Of a stretch of 64,000 nt of DNA, positions 37,750 through 49,900 are shown piece by piece. The first letter of the stretch is position 1; each line of letters begins with the position of its first letter. A model generated the notes under the pieces. The model searched no databases. It saw only the letters and a program-made list of their open reading frames with translations, and was not told the origin of the DNA. Made by a program: the position numbers and the translations under genes. Source of the DNA: Saccopteryx bilineata (taxonomy: Eukaryota; Chordata; Mammalia; Chiroptera; Emballonuridae). The stretch spans positions 46,056,113 to 46,120,112 of the forward strand of contig NC_089496.1 in assembly GCF_036850765.1 (NCBI RefSeq), written 5' to 3'.

Positions 37750-39740
37750 TATCCAAACAATTCCCTGCCGAAATTAGTGTACCTGTCCACACCACACAAA
37801 ACACGAATTTCCCATTCTTAACAGAGCAAATAGCCTTGAACTAAGTAACAGGAAAGGCATTCCACAATCCAAAGCATGATTAATACTGTATTAAAATTAT
37901 TCTAAATTAAATCTGTTTAGATCACCCGTCCTTCGATTCTAGTGGTCCTTTCGACTGTTGTTCGCTGAAATACTATACAAATGACGCGTATAGCCAACTT
38001 CCAAAACAATGCTTTTCTTACCCCTCTTCTTTCAGCATTCCATAGCTGCAGCCCGCTTTTCCCCCTTGGCCCTAGAGTTTATGTTTATGATGGCAGAGTA
38101 GTAAAATATATTAAAACTCTCTTAGCCAAAATAATGCCACGTTCTGAATGCAGATTAAATTGGAGCTTGAGAGATAGAATTATGCTATTTCTGTAACATT
38201 GAACTCTGAAGGGGAGAAATATTTGTTTTTGCCAGTGTGTCTCCAAATATTGTACATCCTAAAGTAGGCATAGATCAGCTTTGCGGTAATGTATAGGAGG
38301 CTGGAGTGTAGTTGGGTGACCTTCCGAGGGGCAGACGCCCTGGAGAACCCTGAGACAGTAATGAATGAAGCCATTTGGAGAGATCAGTGCCCTTCAATTA
38401 TCTCGCATTCAGCAAAGCAGATGGCATTTCTCTAGGGAAAATGGAAGAGAAATTCTGAGAAAACCCCAATTTGCCTAATTTATATGAAAATTATAAGTCT
38501 ATTTGCACAAGGCTATTCAGTAGACTCTAATTAAAAAAAAATATGACTCTTTAAACTGTTGATATGTGGTCTTAACAAATCTGCATGGGTGTAATTATCG
38601 GGCACTGTTTTCATTTCCAAAGGAATCAGGTTCAAAGTGTAAATCCTGTGTTCAGGCATAAGAACCTTCTGGAAACAAACTCCAGAAGTCGATCTAAGAA
38701 GTACATATATGGAAGGTGAAACAATGTGCAGGGAGAAATCACAATCTTTCCTGCCAAACGTTGAGAAGCCAGCCCTGCAGCATTAAGCCTACGTCCACAT
38801 AATATAAGAGTATTTCCCTCACTCTCTAGAATATTTCTCTTACTTTTAAAAGTGTAATTTATCATTTGAAATAGAGAGGTTGGACGTGATAATTACAAAG
38901 AGAAGGTATGAATTATTTTGTGAAATTCCCCATCAATCAAGTAGCCTATTGTTTTGCGTAAGAATTTATTTTTGTTTTTTTCCTAAAAATATATCTTGTG
39001 CTTAGACTGCTGGGGAAGAGGGTTTGGACCTTTCTACCTTTTTAAAATTGAAAATGAAGTTTAAAAGCTAGACTTTGACTAGAGATGTTGCTGAATTAAA
39101 AAAAATTATTTGGTTTCAACAGTGTGAGATTTTAAATTCAGCAGTTTTTCCTATGTGTGAATAAACTTGCTAATCAAAAATAGATGTGTACATAGACACT
39201 TTTATCTGTCTTTTATTTTGGTGAAAATACAGTGAAAATGCTTTAGACACAAGACTGCTGAAGAAAAATTTTAAAGGTATAAAACGTTAAAGAAATGCTA
39301 CTATAATCATTATATTGGCCTTGCCCTCTTTAGATACAATTGTCACACAAAATTGGCAAAGTCCCATGTTGAAACACCATCAGCAGCAGAATTTAAGCCA
39401 TATACTTAAGTGGAAATTTTGAACACATATGAAAAATAAGAGAAAACCTAAAGGGAGGTGAAATATATCAGTTAAAAATTTTTTTACTTAAGTTGATCTG
39501 AAAATAAAAAGAAGAAATGAAATAAGTACTAGTATGTCACCACATATAACTCCCTTCCTATTTTTGAAGGCAGAAACTCCCAACCAGTCACAACTAATGA
39601 GGCAAAAGATGTTCATAGGAAAATGGGATTTAATCCCATTTGATTTTATTCAGCTCAGTAGATGTTTTCTAGGTGAGGGAAGCAGGTGTTGGGAGTATTA
39701 TTAAGAAGAGCTCACATTAAGGATGTGGCATTTTAGAAAT
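37750..39740. other. Unique AT-rich intronic sequence
   Basis: No exon or clear transposon was recognised. Several TAAT-type cores occur near 38460-38640, but nothing stands out enough to call. Confidence 0.4.
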
Positions 39741-39759
39741 TAACAAAATATCAAGGGAG

Positions 39760-40112
39760 CCTGACCAGGCAGTGGCACAGTGGATAGAGCATTGGACTGG
39801 GATGCGGAAGGACACAGGTTCGAGACCTCGAGGTTGCCAGCTTGAGCGCGGGCTCATCTGGCTTGAGCAAAAGGCTCACCAGTTTGGACCCAAGGTTGCT
39901 GGCTGGAGCAAGGGGTTACCCAGTCTGCTGTAGCCCCACGGTCAAGGCACACATGAGAAAGCAATCAATGAACCACTAAGGAGCCGCAACGAAAAACTGA
40001 TGATTGATGCTTCTCATCTCTCCATTCCTGTCTGTCTGTCTGTTTGTCTGTCTGTCTCTCTCTCTCTCTCTCTGACTCTCGCTCTGTCTCTGTAAAAAAA
40101 AAAAACCAAACA
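39760..40112 (+). repeat. Composite tRNA-derived SINE (long type)
   Basis: Well preserved: head cctgaccaggcagtggcaca, box B-like ggttcgagacc, then modules ccagcttgagcgcgggctc and gttgctggctggagcaag, a caatcaatgaacc segment, a (CTGT/CT)n stretch and an A tail. The TSD aacaaaatatcaagggag (39742-39759) recurs at 40113-40130 with one change. Confidence 0.92.
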
Positions 40113-40130
40113 AACAAAATGTCAAGGGAG

Positions 40131-42335
40131 AAGCAAAGTTCACCAAGCCGAAGCCTGAGTTAGACAATGGTGAAGAAAGAGGGACAACCTAGGCACTCCC
40201 ACAGGTTGCACGGAGCAGACAGACTGAAGGTGTCCCGGCGGGGTGGCACTGCTCTGAGCCCTTTCACGTGCATCGGCCTGTGTGCCTGAGGTCTGGTTCC
40301 ATTCTCAAACTTGGTGCTGCATGCCTGGGAGAAGGAAGGAAGAGAAGGAAGGGGAAAGAGAAGAGAAAGATGATTGACAGTCCCAGAAAGTGGGGAAAAC
40401 CCTTGCCCCCATCTAATCAGTGATTAGTGTGGACCAGTGAAGAGGCTCTGACTCTTAGCATGATGTGGAGAAGTTAGCGTCCTATAACTCCAGAGTCCCG
40501 ACATTCACTGGGATACACAGGCGTCTCCCTCACCTCTCCCTAGACCCGGCCCCAGTATGAGGCTCATGAATCACATTTCCCCTTATGATGCGATGACCCC
40601 ATGAAAGTGCCCACATTGGTCTTATCATTGGCACCATCTGCATATCACACTTATTGCTTGATTAAACAGAAGATTTATCACATTCAGTAAGATTATTTTC
40701 TGCCATGTTTTATCTGCAATATCACTTGTTTCTGAATTACATGTGAAAGTCAGTGTGCTTATACATTGCTCCAAACGCTGTCTTCCTTCAAGTTGATAAA
40801 ACATTTTATTGGTAAGGCTAATGAGGGAAAATTTTATATTCTGAATAAAAACAAAATTAAATGTATGCGTTACAGTGCATTCTTACGATTAGGGTATTTT
40901 GAAATAATACAATAACATTGTAGACATCTCCTTTTTCCCCCTTCTTTCCTACTGGCCAACACTGGATTAGCAGAAAGTGTGTAGTCTGGGTCACCAAGTA
41001 GACATTTGGCTGAGACCAACCAAGAGCAGGGTTGTGGGGGACAACTTCAGTGAAAAGAGGAGGCCTCAAGAGACACCTGGTTTCAGAGGCTTGGGGGTGA
41101 CCTTAGGTGGTTCATGGTAAAAAGAGCAAATCTTATCCATCACCTGAGAATCCAATGCAACCAGTCCCATCAGGAAAAGCTCCGCAGACAGAGCTTGGCA
41201 CCAAGCAGCAGTTAATAAACCTTTTGTGGATTTTCTTAAATAAACCCCTTACGGAATGAATGATTTCTCTGACCCTGGGCAACGCTGGCCTGGACAGAGT
41301 GCTGATAACACTGGCAGCCTTGTGTGTAAATAACCACCAACAAATACAAAGACAACAAAAGCAACAACCAAAGTGAATCCCGAAAGGATGCTGTATTGTC
41401 TCTGAAAGTGGCCCCTTGAATGGGTGATAAACACTAATGACTGTCATCACTCAGATGACTTTGTCCTGTTCAGAGCATCTTCCCACCCTAGTATTTCATT
41501 ACAATTGATGGGCTAGCTCCTCACCTACCAGGCTTTCAGGGTAAACAGAGCGAGAGGGACCCTCCAAGCCTTGGGGGGCAAGAATGCGTGTCTCCACTTG
41601 CCTGCAGGGGCTGCTGGAGACAGCTTGACACGGGCATCCTTTGGCCTTCTCACCGCCCCTGCTAACCCGGCCCTGATAAATAAGCCAGCTAATTGAATTA
41701 ATAAACAACTTTCTTATTTTTTTTTTTTTTACAGCCAGCTGGCTTGCAATCAAAACGTGTGATAAATTATCTGTCACTGCTTTAACCGCAGCGGGAGGAA
41801 AGTGGACAAATTAGCCACTTCAGCCCTTTCTTGCTGCTCCCAACCCTCCTGCTCCGTTTGCTTAGCTATAGGATTTTTTTCCCCTTTCTGGTCTTCTTGC
41901 TTTGGCCGAGGTCCAGGATGGAGTTGCTGTGGGTGGAGAAATGTATTTGGCTGCCCTGGTGACGATCCTTAAGCCCCAGAGCCGTGGTGGGATGCTAAAA
42001 TTCCATGCCGGCCTGTGGGAACGCAAGATCTGTGTGCTGCCCTGGCAGGGCAGGCTGGGCTCAGAGACTGTGGCTTCAGCCCACAGGATTCTCATTAAGG
42101 TTGGAGGGTGTGATGTGGTTCACGAATGAAGTGTTATGATGCCTGCTCTATTTTTGCCCCACCTCTAATGCCAAACAGCTTTGGGGCCTTTCTGGAATGA
42201 ATGCTTAGCAGAGTCTCGGGGAGGGAAAGTGGCAGCCTGATGCACTGGTCCACTTTCCACCCATCCTGACCCCTTAGCAGCATTCTTCTTCAGTGTCTGG
42301 CCCTTGTAGCCCCAGACCTGATAGCAAGCCACTCT
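40131..42335. other. Unique intronic sequence
   Basis: No exon or transposon was recognised. The part at 41690-41820 is noted separately. Confidence 0.4.
41680..41820. promoter_or_regulatory. Possible regulatory block with GATA and RUNX-like sites
   Basis: Two opposed GATA-type sites form gataaattatc (41761-41771), and AACCGCA (41784-41790) fits a RUNX site. TAATTGAATTAAT lies just upstream. The block is repeat-free apart from a T run. Confidence 0.25.
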
Positions 42336-42354
42336 CGTTAAAAGTATTCAGGGT

Positions 42355-42723
42355 AGGCCCTGGCCGGTTGGCTCAGTGGTAGAGCGTCAGCCTGGCGTGC
42401 AGAAGTCCTGGGCCAGGGCACACAGGCGAAGCGCCCATCTGCTTCTCCACCCCTCCCCCTCTCCTTCCTCTCTGTCTCTCTCTTCCCCTCCTGCAGCCGA
42501 GGCTCCATTGGAGCAAAGATGGCCCGGGCGCTGGGGATGGCTCCTTGGCCTCTGCCCCAGGCGCTAGAGTGGCTCTGGTTGCAACGGGGCAGAGCATCGC
42601 CCCCTGGTGGGCAGAGCGTCGCCCCCTGGTGGGCGTGCCGGGTGGATCCCGGTCGGGCGCATGCGGGAGTCTGTCTGACTGTCTCTCCCTGTTTCGGCTT
42701 CAGAAAAATACACACACACAAGA
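42355..42723 (+). repeat. Rhin-1-like SINE lacking box B
   Basis: The copy has a perfect TSD, aaaagtattcagggt (42340-42354 and 42724-42738). About 15 bp that should hold box B are missing, so aagtcctgg joins directly to gccagggcac. A second loss lies in the body (gcaacggggcagagc). The tail contains a CA repeat. ORFs of 63-153 aa are frames through the SINE. Confidence 0.92.
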
Positions 42724-42739
42724 AAAAGTATTCAGGGTT

Positions 42740-43715
42740 GTTCCGCAGAATCGGGCAACCTATGAAAGGCCCGGACAGTTTAAGAAGACTGCTCATCATT
42801 CACCTTTCTGCTGGTCCCCAGTGCCGTTTCTCAAAGCCAGAAAACTAAACGGTCTCCGTCAGGATAAACCCACGCAGGCGTTAGGTTTCTCTGTGTCGTC
42901 TCGCTTTGTCGTGGGCGGTTCACCAGAGCTGGGCGGCATCTGGGTTGAAGATCCCAGCTGAACACCGTCATTCTCTCAGGAGTGCTTTCGTTGTAGGACG
43001 TTGTGTTGTGTGATAATGTACAAATCATTCACAAGGAACAATCTGGAACCGGCAGCAGATGTAGGCTGGGTAAATGCTGGGGTTCTTGATCTGATTCGTG
43101 CGCTACCACCGAATACTTCCACTTCCGAGAAGTGTTTTTCTGCCTAGACAGAGCGGAACCTTAATCCACTACCTTTTAGATGGGGCTGCTTGGAAGTGGG
43201 GTACCTTCATGGCTACTTTATTCATCTTTCAGGAAAGCAGAGCTCTTTGGCTAAACTTCATGTAATAACTGGTAGAGTCGGACCTTGACCATTATCAAGG
43301 CAAAAATGGGGACGGGTGCTTCTTGTTACTATTTGATTATATTCTTACACTGGAATGTTGAGTGCAGGTCTTTCTGCTACTTTCCTTGGCCTTCTCAGTC
43401 CTGGCTGCGCTAGGCCTCTCTGCGGATCCAACAGCTTCTTAATGTGGGCGGGGGCGGGACGGTGGAAAGAGGAATTAAAGTAATCCTGAGCCCACAATGT
43501 GAAGTATTGTGCTTGTGAGCCTCCAGGACCTTCACACCTCTGTGGAGCAGTAACTGGCTGCCCTGAAGAACGCACTTGAACTCCACGGGACAGGATCCAG
43601 AAATTCCAACAAGGATCCTGTTTAAAGGGCCATAGGAAAATCTCAGAGCAGACTTCTGCATTATTTCTGGGACCTGGTTATATGCCCTGGTTCCTTCCTC
43701 CCTTTCCTTTCCCTC
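42740..43715. other. Unique intronic sequence
   Basis: No exon, RNA gene or transposon was recognised. Confidence 0.4.
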
Positions 43716-43717
43716 TT

Positions 43718-44058
43718 CTTTTTTTTTTTTTTTTTGACAGAGAGAGAAAGAACGACAGATAGAGACAGACAGACAGGAAGGGAAAGAGATGAGAAGCATC
43801 AATTCTTTGTTGCGGCACCTTAGTTGTTCATTGATTGCTTTCTCATATGTGCCTTGACCAGGGGGTTCTAGCCGAGCCAGTGACCTTTGGGCTCAAGCCA
43901 GAGACCTTGGGGTCATATCCATGATTCCATGCTCAAGCCAGCGACCCCGCATGCAAGCTAATGAGCCCGCACTCAAGCCAGCAACCTCAGGGTTCTGAAC
44001 CTGGGTCCTCCACGTCCCAGTCAAATGCTCTATCCTCTGCGCCACCGCCTGGTCAGGC
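43718..44058 (-). repeat. Composite tRNA-derived SINE (long type), reverse
   Basis: From left to right: T run, GA-rich block, gatgagaagcatcaattc, ttgttcattgattgctttct, repeated ctcaagccagcgacc modules, and the head ending gcctggtcaggc. Flanks ccctttcc and cccttttcc may be a weak TSD. Confidence 0.9.
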
Positions 44059-44605
44059 CCTTTTCCGTCTTTATCCTACACACACACGCACACGCACACG
44101 CACACATGCACAGCAGTGGCCTCATGCTTTGTTCCATTTCCTTGGTCACGAGGCAGATCCGATGGTGTAGGGAGACAGGTGGTGATAGTTTTAAGGAGAC
44201 TATTAATAACAGTGTCAGAAGACAGAAAGGGGAGACAACCGACTTGCATGAAGGTTCACGATCATCCATTTTATACTCCTTTCCCCAGCCCTTTCAAAGA
44301 AAGTGAGTAATGTACCATCAAACCAAAAATGTACTCTTAAGTTTTTCTATGACATAAACTTGTATTTATTTTACAGAAGATTTCAGTGGGAAAAAGAAGT
44401 AAGGGAAAGTTATATAGATCCTTTGATTTCCATATTTTCAGGCTCCCCTCTTTATAGAAATTCTTTATAGACGGAAGGTAGAGTCGGAGTGGGAGAAAAG
44501 TCCCCCTCCCCACCCTTTTTGACTAAATAGATGTTGAGTCTCTCTACTAAACTGCTTTATGAGAATATTAATTGGGATCTCTGGATTGGGGTTGATGATT
44601 TGAAA
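44059..44605. other. Unique intronic sequence with a CA-rich run
   Basis: A (CACACG)n-like run lies at about 44079-44112. Nothing else is recognisable. Confidence 0.45.
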
Positions 44606-44608
44606 GTA

Positions 44609-44855
44609 TAGTGATACCTTGAAATACAAATTTAATTTGTTCTGTGACTGAGCTCATAAGTCAGTCAACTTGTGTATCAAACTGCCGATACTGGACCCGT
44701 GTACCAACGCGCCAACTAGCGAGAGGCAGCTTCCCGAATCACGACTCGGATCTTGGAATTTCGTTCGGATCTCAAACAAAAATACAGACTGAGTCGCAGC
44801 TCATATCTTAAAAAAAATTTGTATGTTGGTTTGTTCATATCTCAAGGTACCACTG
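44609..44855. mobile_element. TcMar-like MITE with TA target duplication
   Basis: The ends tagtgataccttgaaata and, in reverse, cagtggtaccttgagata are inverted repeats, and the element is flanked by TA (44607-44608 and 44856-44857). At 247 bp it has no transposase frame. The family name is uncertain; Tigger/mariner-like ends fit best. Confidence 0.75.
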
Positions 44856-44859
44856 TATT

Positions 44860-45695
44860 AATGTTAAATTCACCACCTAATGTGCATTCCACCACCACTA
44901 CTTTCCTGCAGACAAGTGGAGTATATACCTGTTCTCTGTGGACAGGCTGAATTCCATGTGCAAATCTAGGAAGTTACTGAGAAGAGACTGTCAGGGCTGA
45001 AGCTGTACCTGGGTCCCTACCTAGGTCCCTTTAAATACCTTCACAGGACTGGAAGTGTATGAAAGATAACAGAATACAATTCAGGGACCATTTTAGGAAA
45101 CCAGGAGAAGAGAACTGGGAGAAATACCCCAGCTGCCATCGGTCCAGGACAGTATGTCCTTGTCAACGCTCCCCCAAAGGTCTGGGATTTGTCCTTGCCT
45201 TCTCGGTTGGCAGATGCTCCCAGAAGCACCCACCTCCAGAGATGCCTGGGTGTTTAACAAACTCTGTCCCTTGATTGCCCCGTGGCACAGTGGCTGCCAC
45301 TGCCACCGTGGCTCCTGACAAGAAGTAGCCTGACCGCAGAGCACACCGACTCAACACAATGGAAAATACACAGCACACGGGCTGCTAGCACGTTCAGATG
45401 TCATCTCTGTTTCTTGTTGAATGTTCCGGATGCAGCTGAGTCCTGCAGTAGTTTCCGGGGAGCTGAGGAGCCTGGACTGGCAAGGAGGAGCCACAGACTC
45501 TAATTCACTTTCAACATTGAACTTGTCACTTGGTCACAATGGCCTTTAATCTCGCTGACCCTGAGTTTTCATTGTTGTTGTTGTTTTAGTCTATGAAATA
45601 AAATCTTAAAAAAAAGAAATTTTATCCTGTATTTTTGTCCAAGTGGGCTCAAAAACACTTTCAGTTATTAGAGCTAATTGTTATAGAAAATAAAT
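44860..45695. other. Unique intronic sequence
   Basis: No exon or transposon was recognised. Overlapping ORFs of 60-83 aa on both strands at 45041-45503 have no known domain. Confidence 0.4.
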
Positions 45696-45709
45696 TCTCA
45701 GTGTTGTTG

Positions 45710-46064
45710 CTTTTATTTTATTTATTTTTATTTTTTTTTACAGAGACAGAGAGAGAGTCAGAGTGAGGGATAGACAGGGACAGACAGACAGGAATGGAGA
45801 GATGAGAAGCATCAATTATTAGTTTTTTGTTGCGCATTGCTACACCTTAGTTGTTCATTGATTGCTTTCTCATATATGCCTTGACCATGGGCCTTCAGCA
45901 AACCCAGTAACCCCCTGCTTGAGCCAGCGACCTTGGGTCCAAGCTGGTGAATTTTTGCTGAAACCAGATGAGCTCATACTCAAGCTGGCGACCTTGGGGT
46001 CTCGAACCTGGGTCTTCTGCATCCCAGTCCGACGCTCTATCCACTGCGCCACCACCTGGTCAGG
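45710..46064 (-). repeat. Composite tRNA-derived SINE (long type), reverse
   Basis: Same order as the copy at 43.7 kb, with head accacctggtcaggc at its right end. The TSD ctcagtgttgttg (45697-45709 and 46065-46077) is perfect. Confidence 0.92.
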
Positions 46065-46302
46065 CTCAGTGTTGTTGTTAATACCACTGCCAGTTGTAAG
46101 CCAGAGTGAATTGATGAATTTTATTAAGGATAGGGGAAAAAATTTACTATTTACTTAGATTTTGATACCAGCCCATTTTAATACCTATATTACAACAGTA
46201 TCGTGGTGTCCCTTTCAAAGTAATGAAAGTAAATAATTGATTGATAAATGCCATTTAGTCATGGTTTCATTAATGAAACCATAGTCACATCAGGGTAAGG
46301 CA

Positions 46303-46515
46303 GAGGTTCTCAAGCTTGGCATTATTGGCATTTGGAGCTGCGTAAATTTTTGTTGTGAGGGGCTGTCCCGTGCATTGTAGGACGTGTGGCAGAAACTCCA
46401 GGCTCTACCCCTAGAATCTAGTAGCACACCCTCCAAGTTGTGACAGTCAAAAATGTCTCCAGATATTGCCAGATGTCCCCTGAAGGTCAATATCATCCTC
46501 CGTTGCGAACCACTG
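46303..46515 (-). repeat. MER20-like hAT-Charlie relic
   Basis: The order ggttctcaagcttggc, gaggggctgtcccgtgcatt, aaaaatgtctccagatattg and gcgaaccactga follows reversed MER20. MER20 copies have been reported to carry regulatory sites in placental mammals; nothing here shows such a role. Confidence 0.85.
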
Positions 46516-46644
46516 AGTTGAGCCATGACCAAATATCCCAGTTTAGGCCGGAGTTAACTACAGATAGTTATGTAGTTAACTATGTTGCAATCTAAAAATC
46601 TAGTTCATCTCAAAACCCCAGCAGTATCTAATTCAGGTGAGAGT

Positions 46645-46828
46645 GCTTTCATCTTGCTCTAAAGATCCCACTAGAAGTAGCCCGTTTAATCTGTAACATA
46701 ACAGCACCTTGCAGGCAATGAGATCTACTGGATAGCAAGCTCTTTGGAAAGAAGCAGCATCGTCTTTGTATGTCTTATTAGGCACAGAGTAGATGTTCGG
46801 CGGATGTACGACGAAACAATGAACAGCT
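46645..46828 (+). repeat. L2-like 3' end
   Basis: The wording gatagcaagctctttggaaa, catcgtctttgtatgtc and ggcacagagtagatgttcgg resembles the L2 tail. Confidence 0.55.
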
Positions 46829-46829
46829 C

Positions 46830-48050
46830 CCCCCAAACACCAGGGAGTGCAGAATAAGGAGCTGCTGTGCTCAGCCAGTCATTTTAGATAATCTTGATCC
46901 TACCGGAGGAAATGAAGCAGAGGTTTGCCAGCTGGAAGGGTAGAAGGAATCTTTTGGGAAGGTGGCTGCCATTAGCCTAGCTGAAGTGGAGCCAGGTTCA
47001 AACCCTCTTCTGGTTAAAATAAAATGTCATGGAACATTTAATAACTAGCCTTAGTGCATCAGAGCCCAAGCTGTACATCACCCGTGCTCCCCAAGAGCTT
47101 ATAGGAGGGAAAGATTCAGTTACTTTAAGTCTTCTGTTTTTCTAAGTTGGCATATATTTTGGCAGCACGGGATGTTGAAATCTCAGATGTGCATCTGACA
47201 TGTTAATCTCTCTAAATGGTAGCCTCACTGTTTTTCTTAATGTACTTAAAGAGTATGACTTTAACGTGCTTTTGAAGTGTCTGGCTCGGTTGTCCTGACG
47301 ACCTTATTTTTTTGGAATAAACAGAATCCACCTATATCTGTCACTAGCAACATGAGCACTGAGTTGTTTTTTTTTTTTTTTTTTTGTTTTATTTGATGTT
47401 TTAGGAGTGTTCTTTGGATTAGTTTGAAACTCAGAAAAATATTAAGTCAAAATTCATGAATTATTTAATGCAATCAGTAGGTCTGATTCATGAGATTTGT
47501 GGATTTCAGTTGATATTATTTGGTAACCATTAAAGTTTAAATAGATCACAGTAGACTTAACATAAGGGTGTTTGCCTCTTACCTGGTCATTTAGAAGGAA
47601 ATCAACGAGGCTGATGATCTTCCAACCCCGTCTCCACACTTCACCGGTGGTGTCTCATTTTTAAAATAGATCAGTTTTCCCAACAGGATCATTCACTGGA
47701 TTTGAATGACAAGTGCTTTGGAAACACAGTACTTTATTAGCACCAAGTAGAATGTTCTCTGTCATGGTATCCTTACAGAGAAAATATACTCACTTACTTG
47801 ACAACTGATGGTACAGAGATCTGAATTCTGTCTTAAGATCGAAGCTGAGCAAAGAGATGTGGAGTGGAAAGAGAGTGTATTTAGAGGGCTCACCATCTCT
47901 GCATGTGAAACCAAAGCCCCAAATTAGGCCTCAGCGAGAAGAGTAACTGTTATTTCTGAAGGTCAATTTATTATAATAATAAATACCAAGTAACATAATT
48001 AGCATGGACCATGAATACGTACTCCGAGAGTCCCTAAATTTTATTCTGTG
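46830..48050. other. Unique intronic sequence
   Basis: A T run of about 20 nt lies at 47366-47385. No exon or transposon was recognised. Confidence 0.4.
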
Positions 48051-48061
48051 ATGCAGACTCT

Positions 48062-48112
48062 TTTTTTTAAAATTTTTTAAATTCATTTTAGGAGAGAGAG
48101 AGGGAGAGAGAC

Positions 48113-48166
<54 letters not shown>

Positions 48167-48290
48167 CAGGGGAGGAGCTGGAAGCATCAACTCCCATATG
48201 TTCCTTGACCAGGCAATCCCAGGGTTTCGAACCAGCGACCTCAGCATTTCCAGGTTGATGCTTTATCCACTGCGCCACCACAGGTCAGGC
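48062..48290 (-). repeat. Short tRNA-derived bat SINE, reverse, with a long GA run
   Basis: Head gcgccaccacaggtcaggc at the right, box B-like gtttcgaaccagc, and a GA run at about 48093-48168 that has expanded relative to the other copies. Flanks cagactct recur at 48054-48061 and 48292-48299. Confidence 0.88.
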
Positions 48291-48438
48291 CCAGACTCTA
48301 TCTTTAAGCAAAAAACTGAGACTCCTTTAAAAAATTTTAAGACCTAGCACGATAGAAAAAAGAGATTTAAAAGAATAAAGACATGCCTCCTTCCACCCGC
48401 TTTCCCTCTGCCCACGTCTCCCATTCTTCCATCTAAGG

Positions 48439-48760
48439 CAGGGGTCGGGAACCTATGGCTCGCGAGCCAGATGTGGCTCTTTTGGTGGTTGCATCTGGCT
48501 CGCAGACAAATCTTTAATAAAAAAAAAAATAACGTTAAAAATATAAAACATTCTCATGTATTACAATCCATTCATTTCCTACTGCTCATGTTCATGTTTG
48601 CGGGTGGCTAGAGCCAATCACAGCTGTCCTCTGGGACAACACCAAATTTTTATTGGATAATGTGTAATGTACACAGGTCGTCATATGGCTCTTATGGAAT
48701 TACATGTTAAAATATGTGGCGTCCATGGCTCTCTTAGCCAAAAAAGTTTCCCGACTCCTG
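48439..48760. mobile_element. Non-autonomous hAT element with perfect 8-bp TSD
   Basis: The ends caggggtcgggaacctatgg and, at the right, gtttcccgactcctg are inverted repeats. The TSD atctaagg is at 48431-48438 and 48761-48768. The inside has no coding frame. The family differs from the hAT elements at 14.7 and 37.5 kb. Confidence 0.92.
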
Positions 48761-48769
48761 ATCTAAGGA

Positions 48770-49869
48770 AACCAAGGAAAGCAGTGTTGTGTACCAGACT
48801 GAATTTTAGACTTTGAATTGGTTGAACAAAAGCAAACTTAGATATGTTTTCTGTTGTTGGAATCCGATTTAAAGACTTTTTTCCCTTTAGGGAAAATAGA
48901 GTTGATTGAAGGAGTTATAGTATTTGTTTGTTTACATTGAATTTTATTATATATCCCTCCTACTTATAGAAAGAATTTTGAGCTATTAAATAATAGGAAT
49001 CAATGCAGTGCATTTAAAAATACTGTCCTCCCTAAATAGTATATTTACCCAACTGTACTAAATTGTCTACTGGCAGTTGGCCTCTTTGGCAAAGCAGACA
49101 ACATGTGGTGTTCCACCTAGGAAGCGTAATAATGATATACTTCCCATTTTGGAATAAACTCAAAAGGTACTTTTGAGCAGAAGAAAAGAAAGAGAGGAAA
49201 ATAGCAAAACAACCCATCTTCCCCTAAAAAAGAACCCTCCCCCCTCAGTGGGCTTGGTCCCATCAGTTACTCAGACCACAGCTGAATGGTGAGCTCATTT
49301 AATGTGGGCGCATTGGAGAAAATGTCTCCATCTGGACCCAGAGATGCAGCTTGTGCTCTGCAGGAGAAGCAGTCTATGGATGCAGGTGGCCCCTCCCCTG
49401 CTCAGCAGGGCGGGGCTTTCCCCACATGGAGTCGGCAGCCTTGACTATGCTCCTTAAACATGATGTCGTTCTGAAAGTCAGGCTGGCTGCTGGTCATGTG
49501 TGTCACAGAAAAGGGAGAACGACTCCCCATTGCTTGCTCTGCCATCACTATTTCCACTTGGCTTAGCAGCTGACACATTTGGTTAACCATTTTGTTAGCC
49601 TCTGGTTAACCACGCATGGTTTAAAAACCTTACAGAAGTGGGATGGTGCCTATACACAAGGTTATTCATGTAAAAAAAAAAAAAGCAAAAAGAACAACAA
49701 AAAATAACAAACCTACAGGATTCAATCCCTTCCTTATCTGCCACACCACATCCAGACTTTGTCTTGCTGCCCTCTGGTGAAAGGAAGAAACCACTTGATA
49801 ACAGACTTCGGTGGTGAATTTATCTGGAAACCAGGGTGGGGTGGACCATTCTCTAAAAAAAGGGAATTG

Positions 49870-49900
<31 letters not shown>

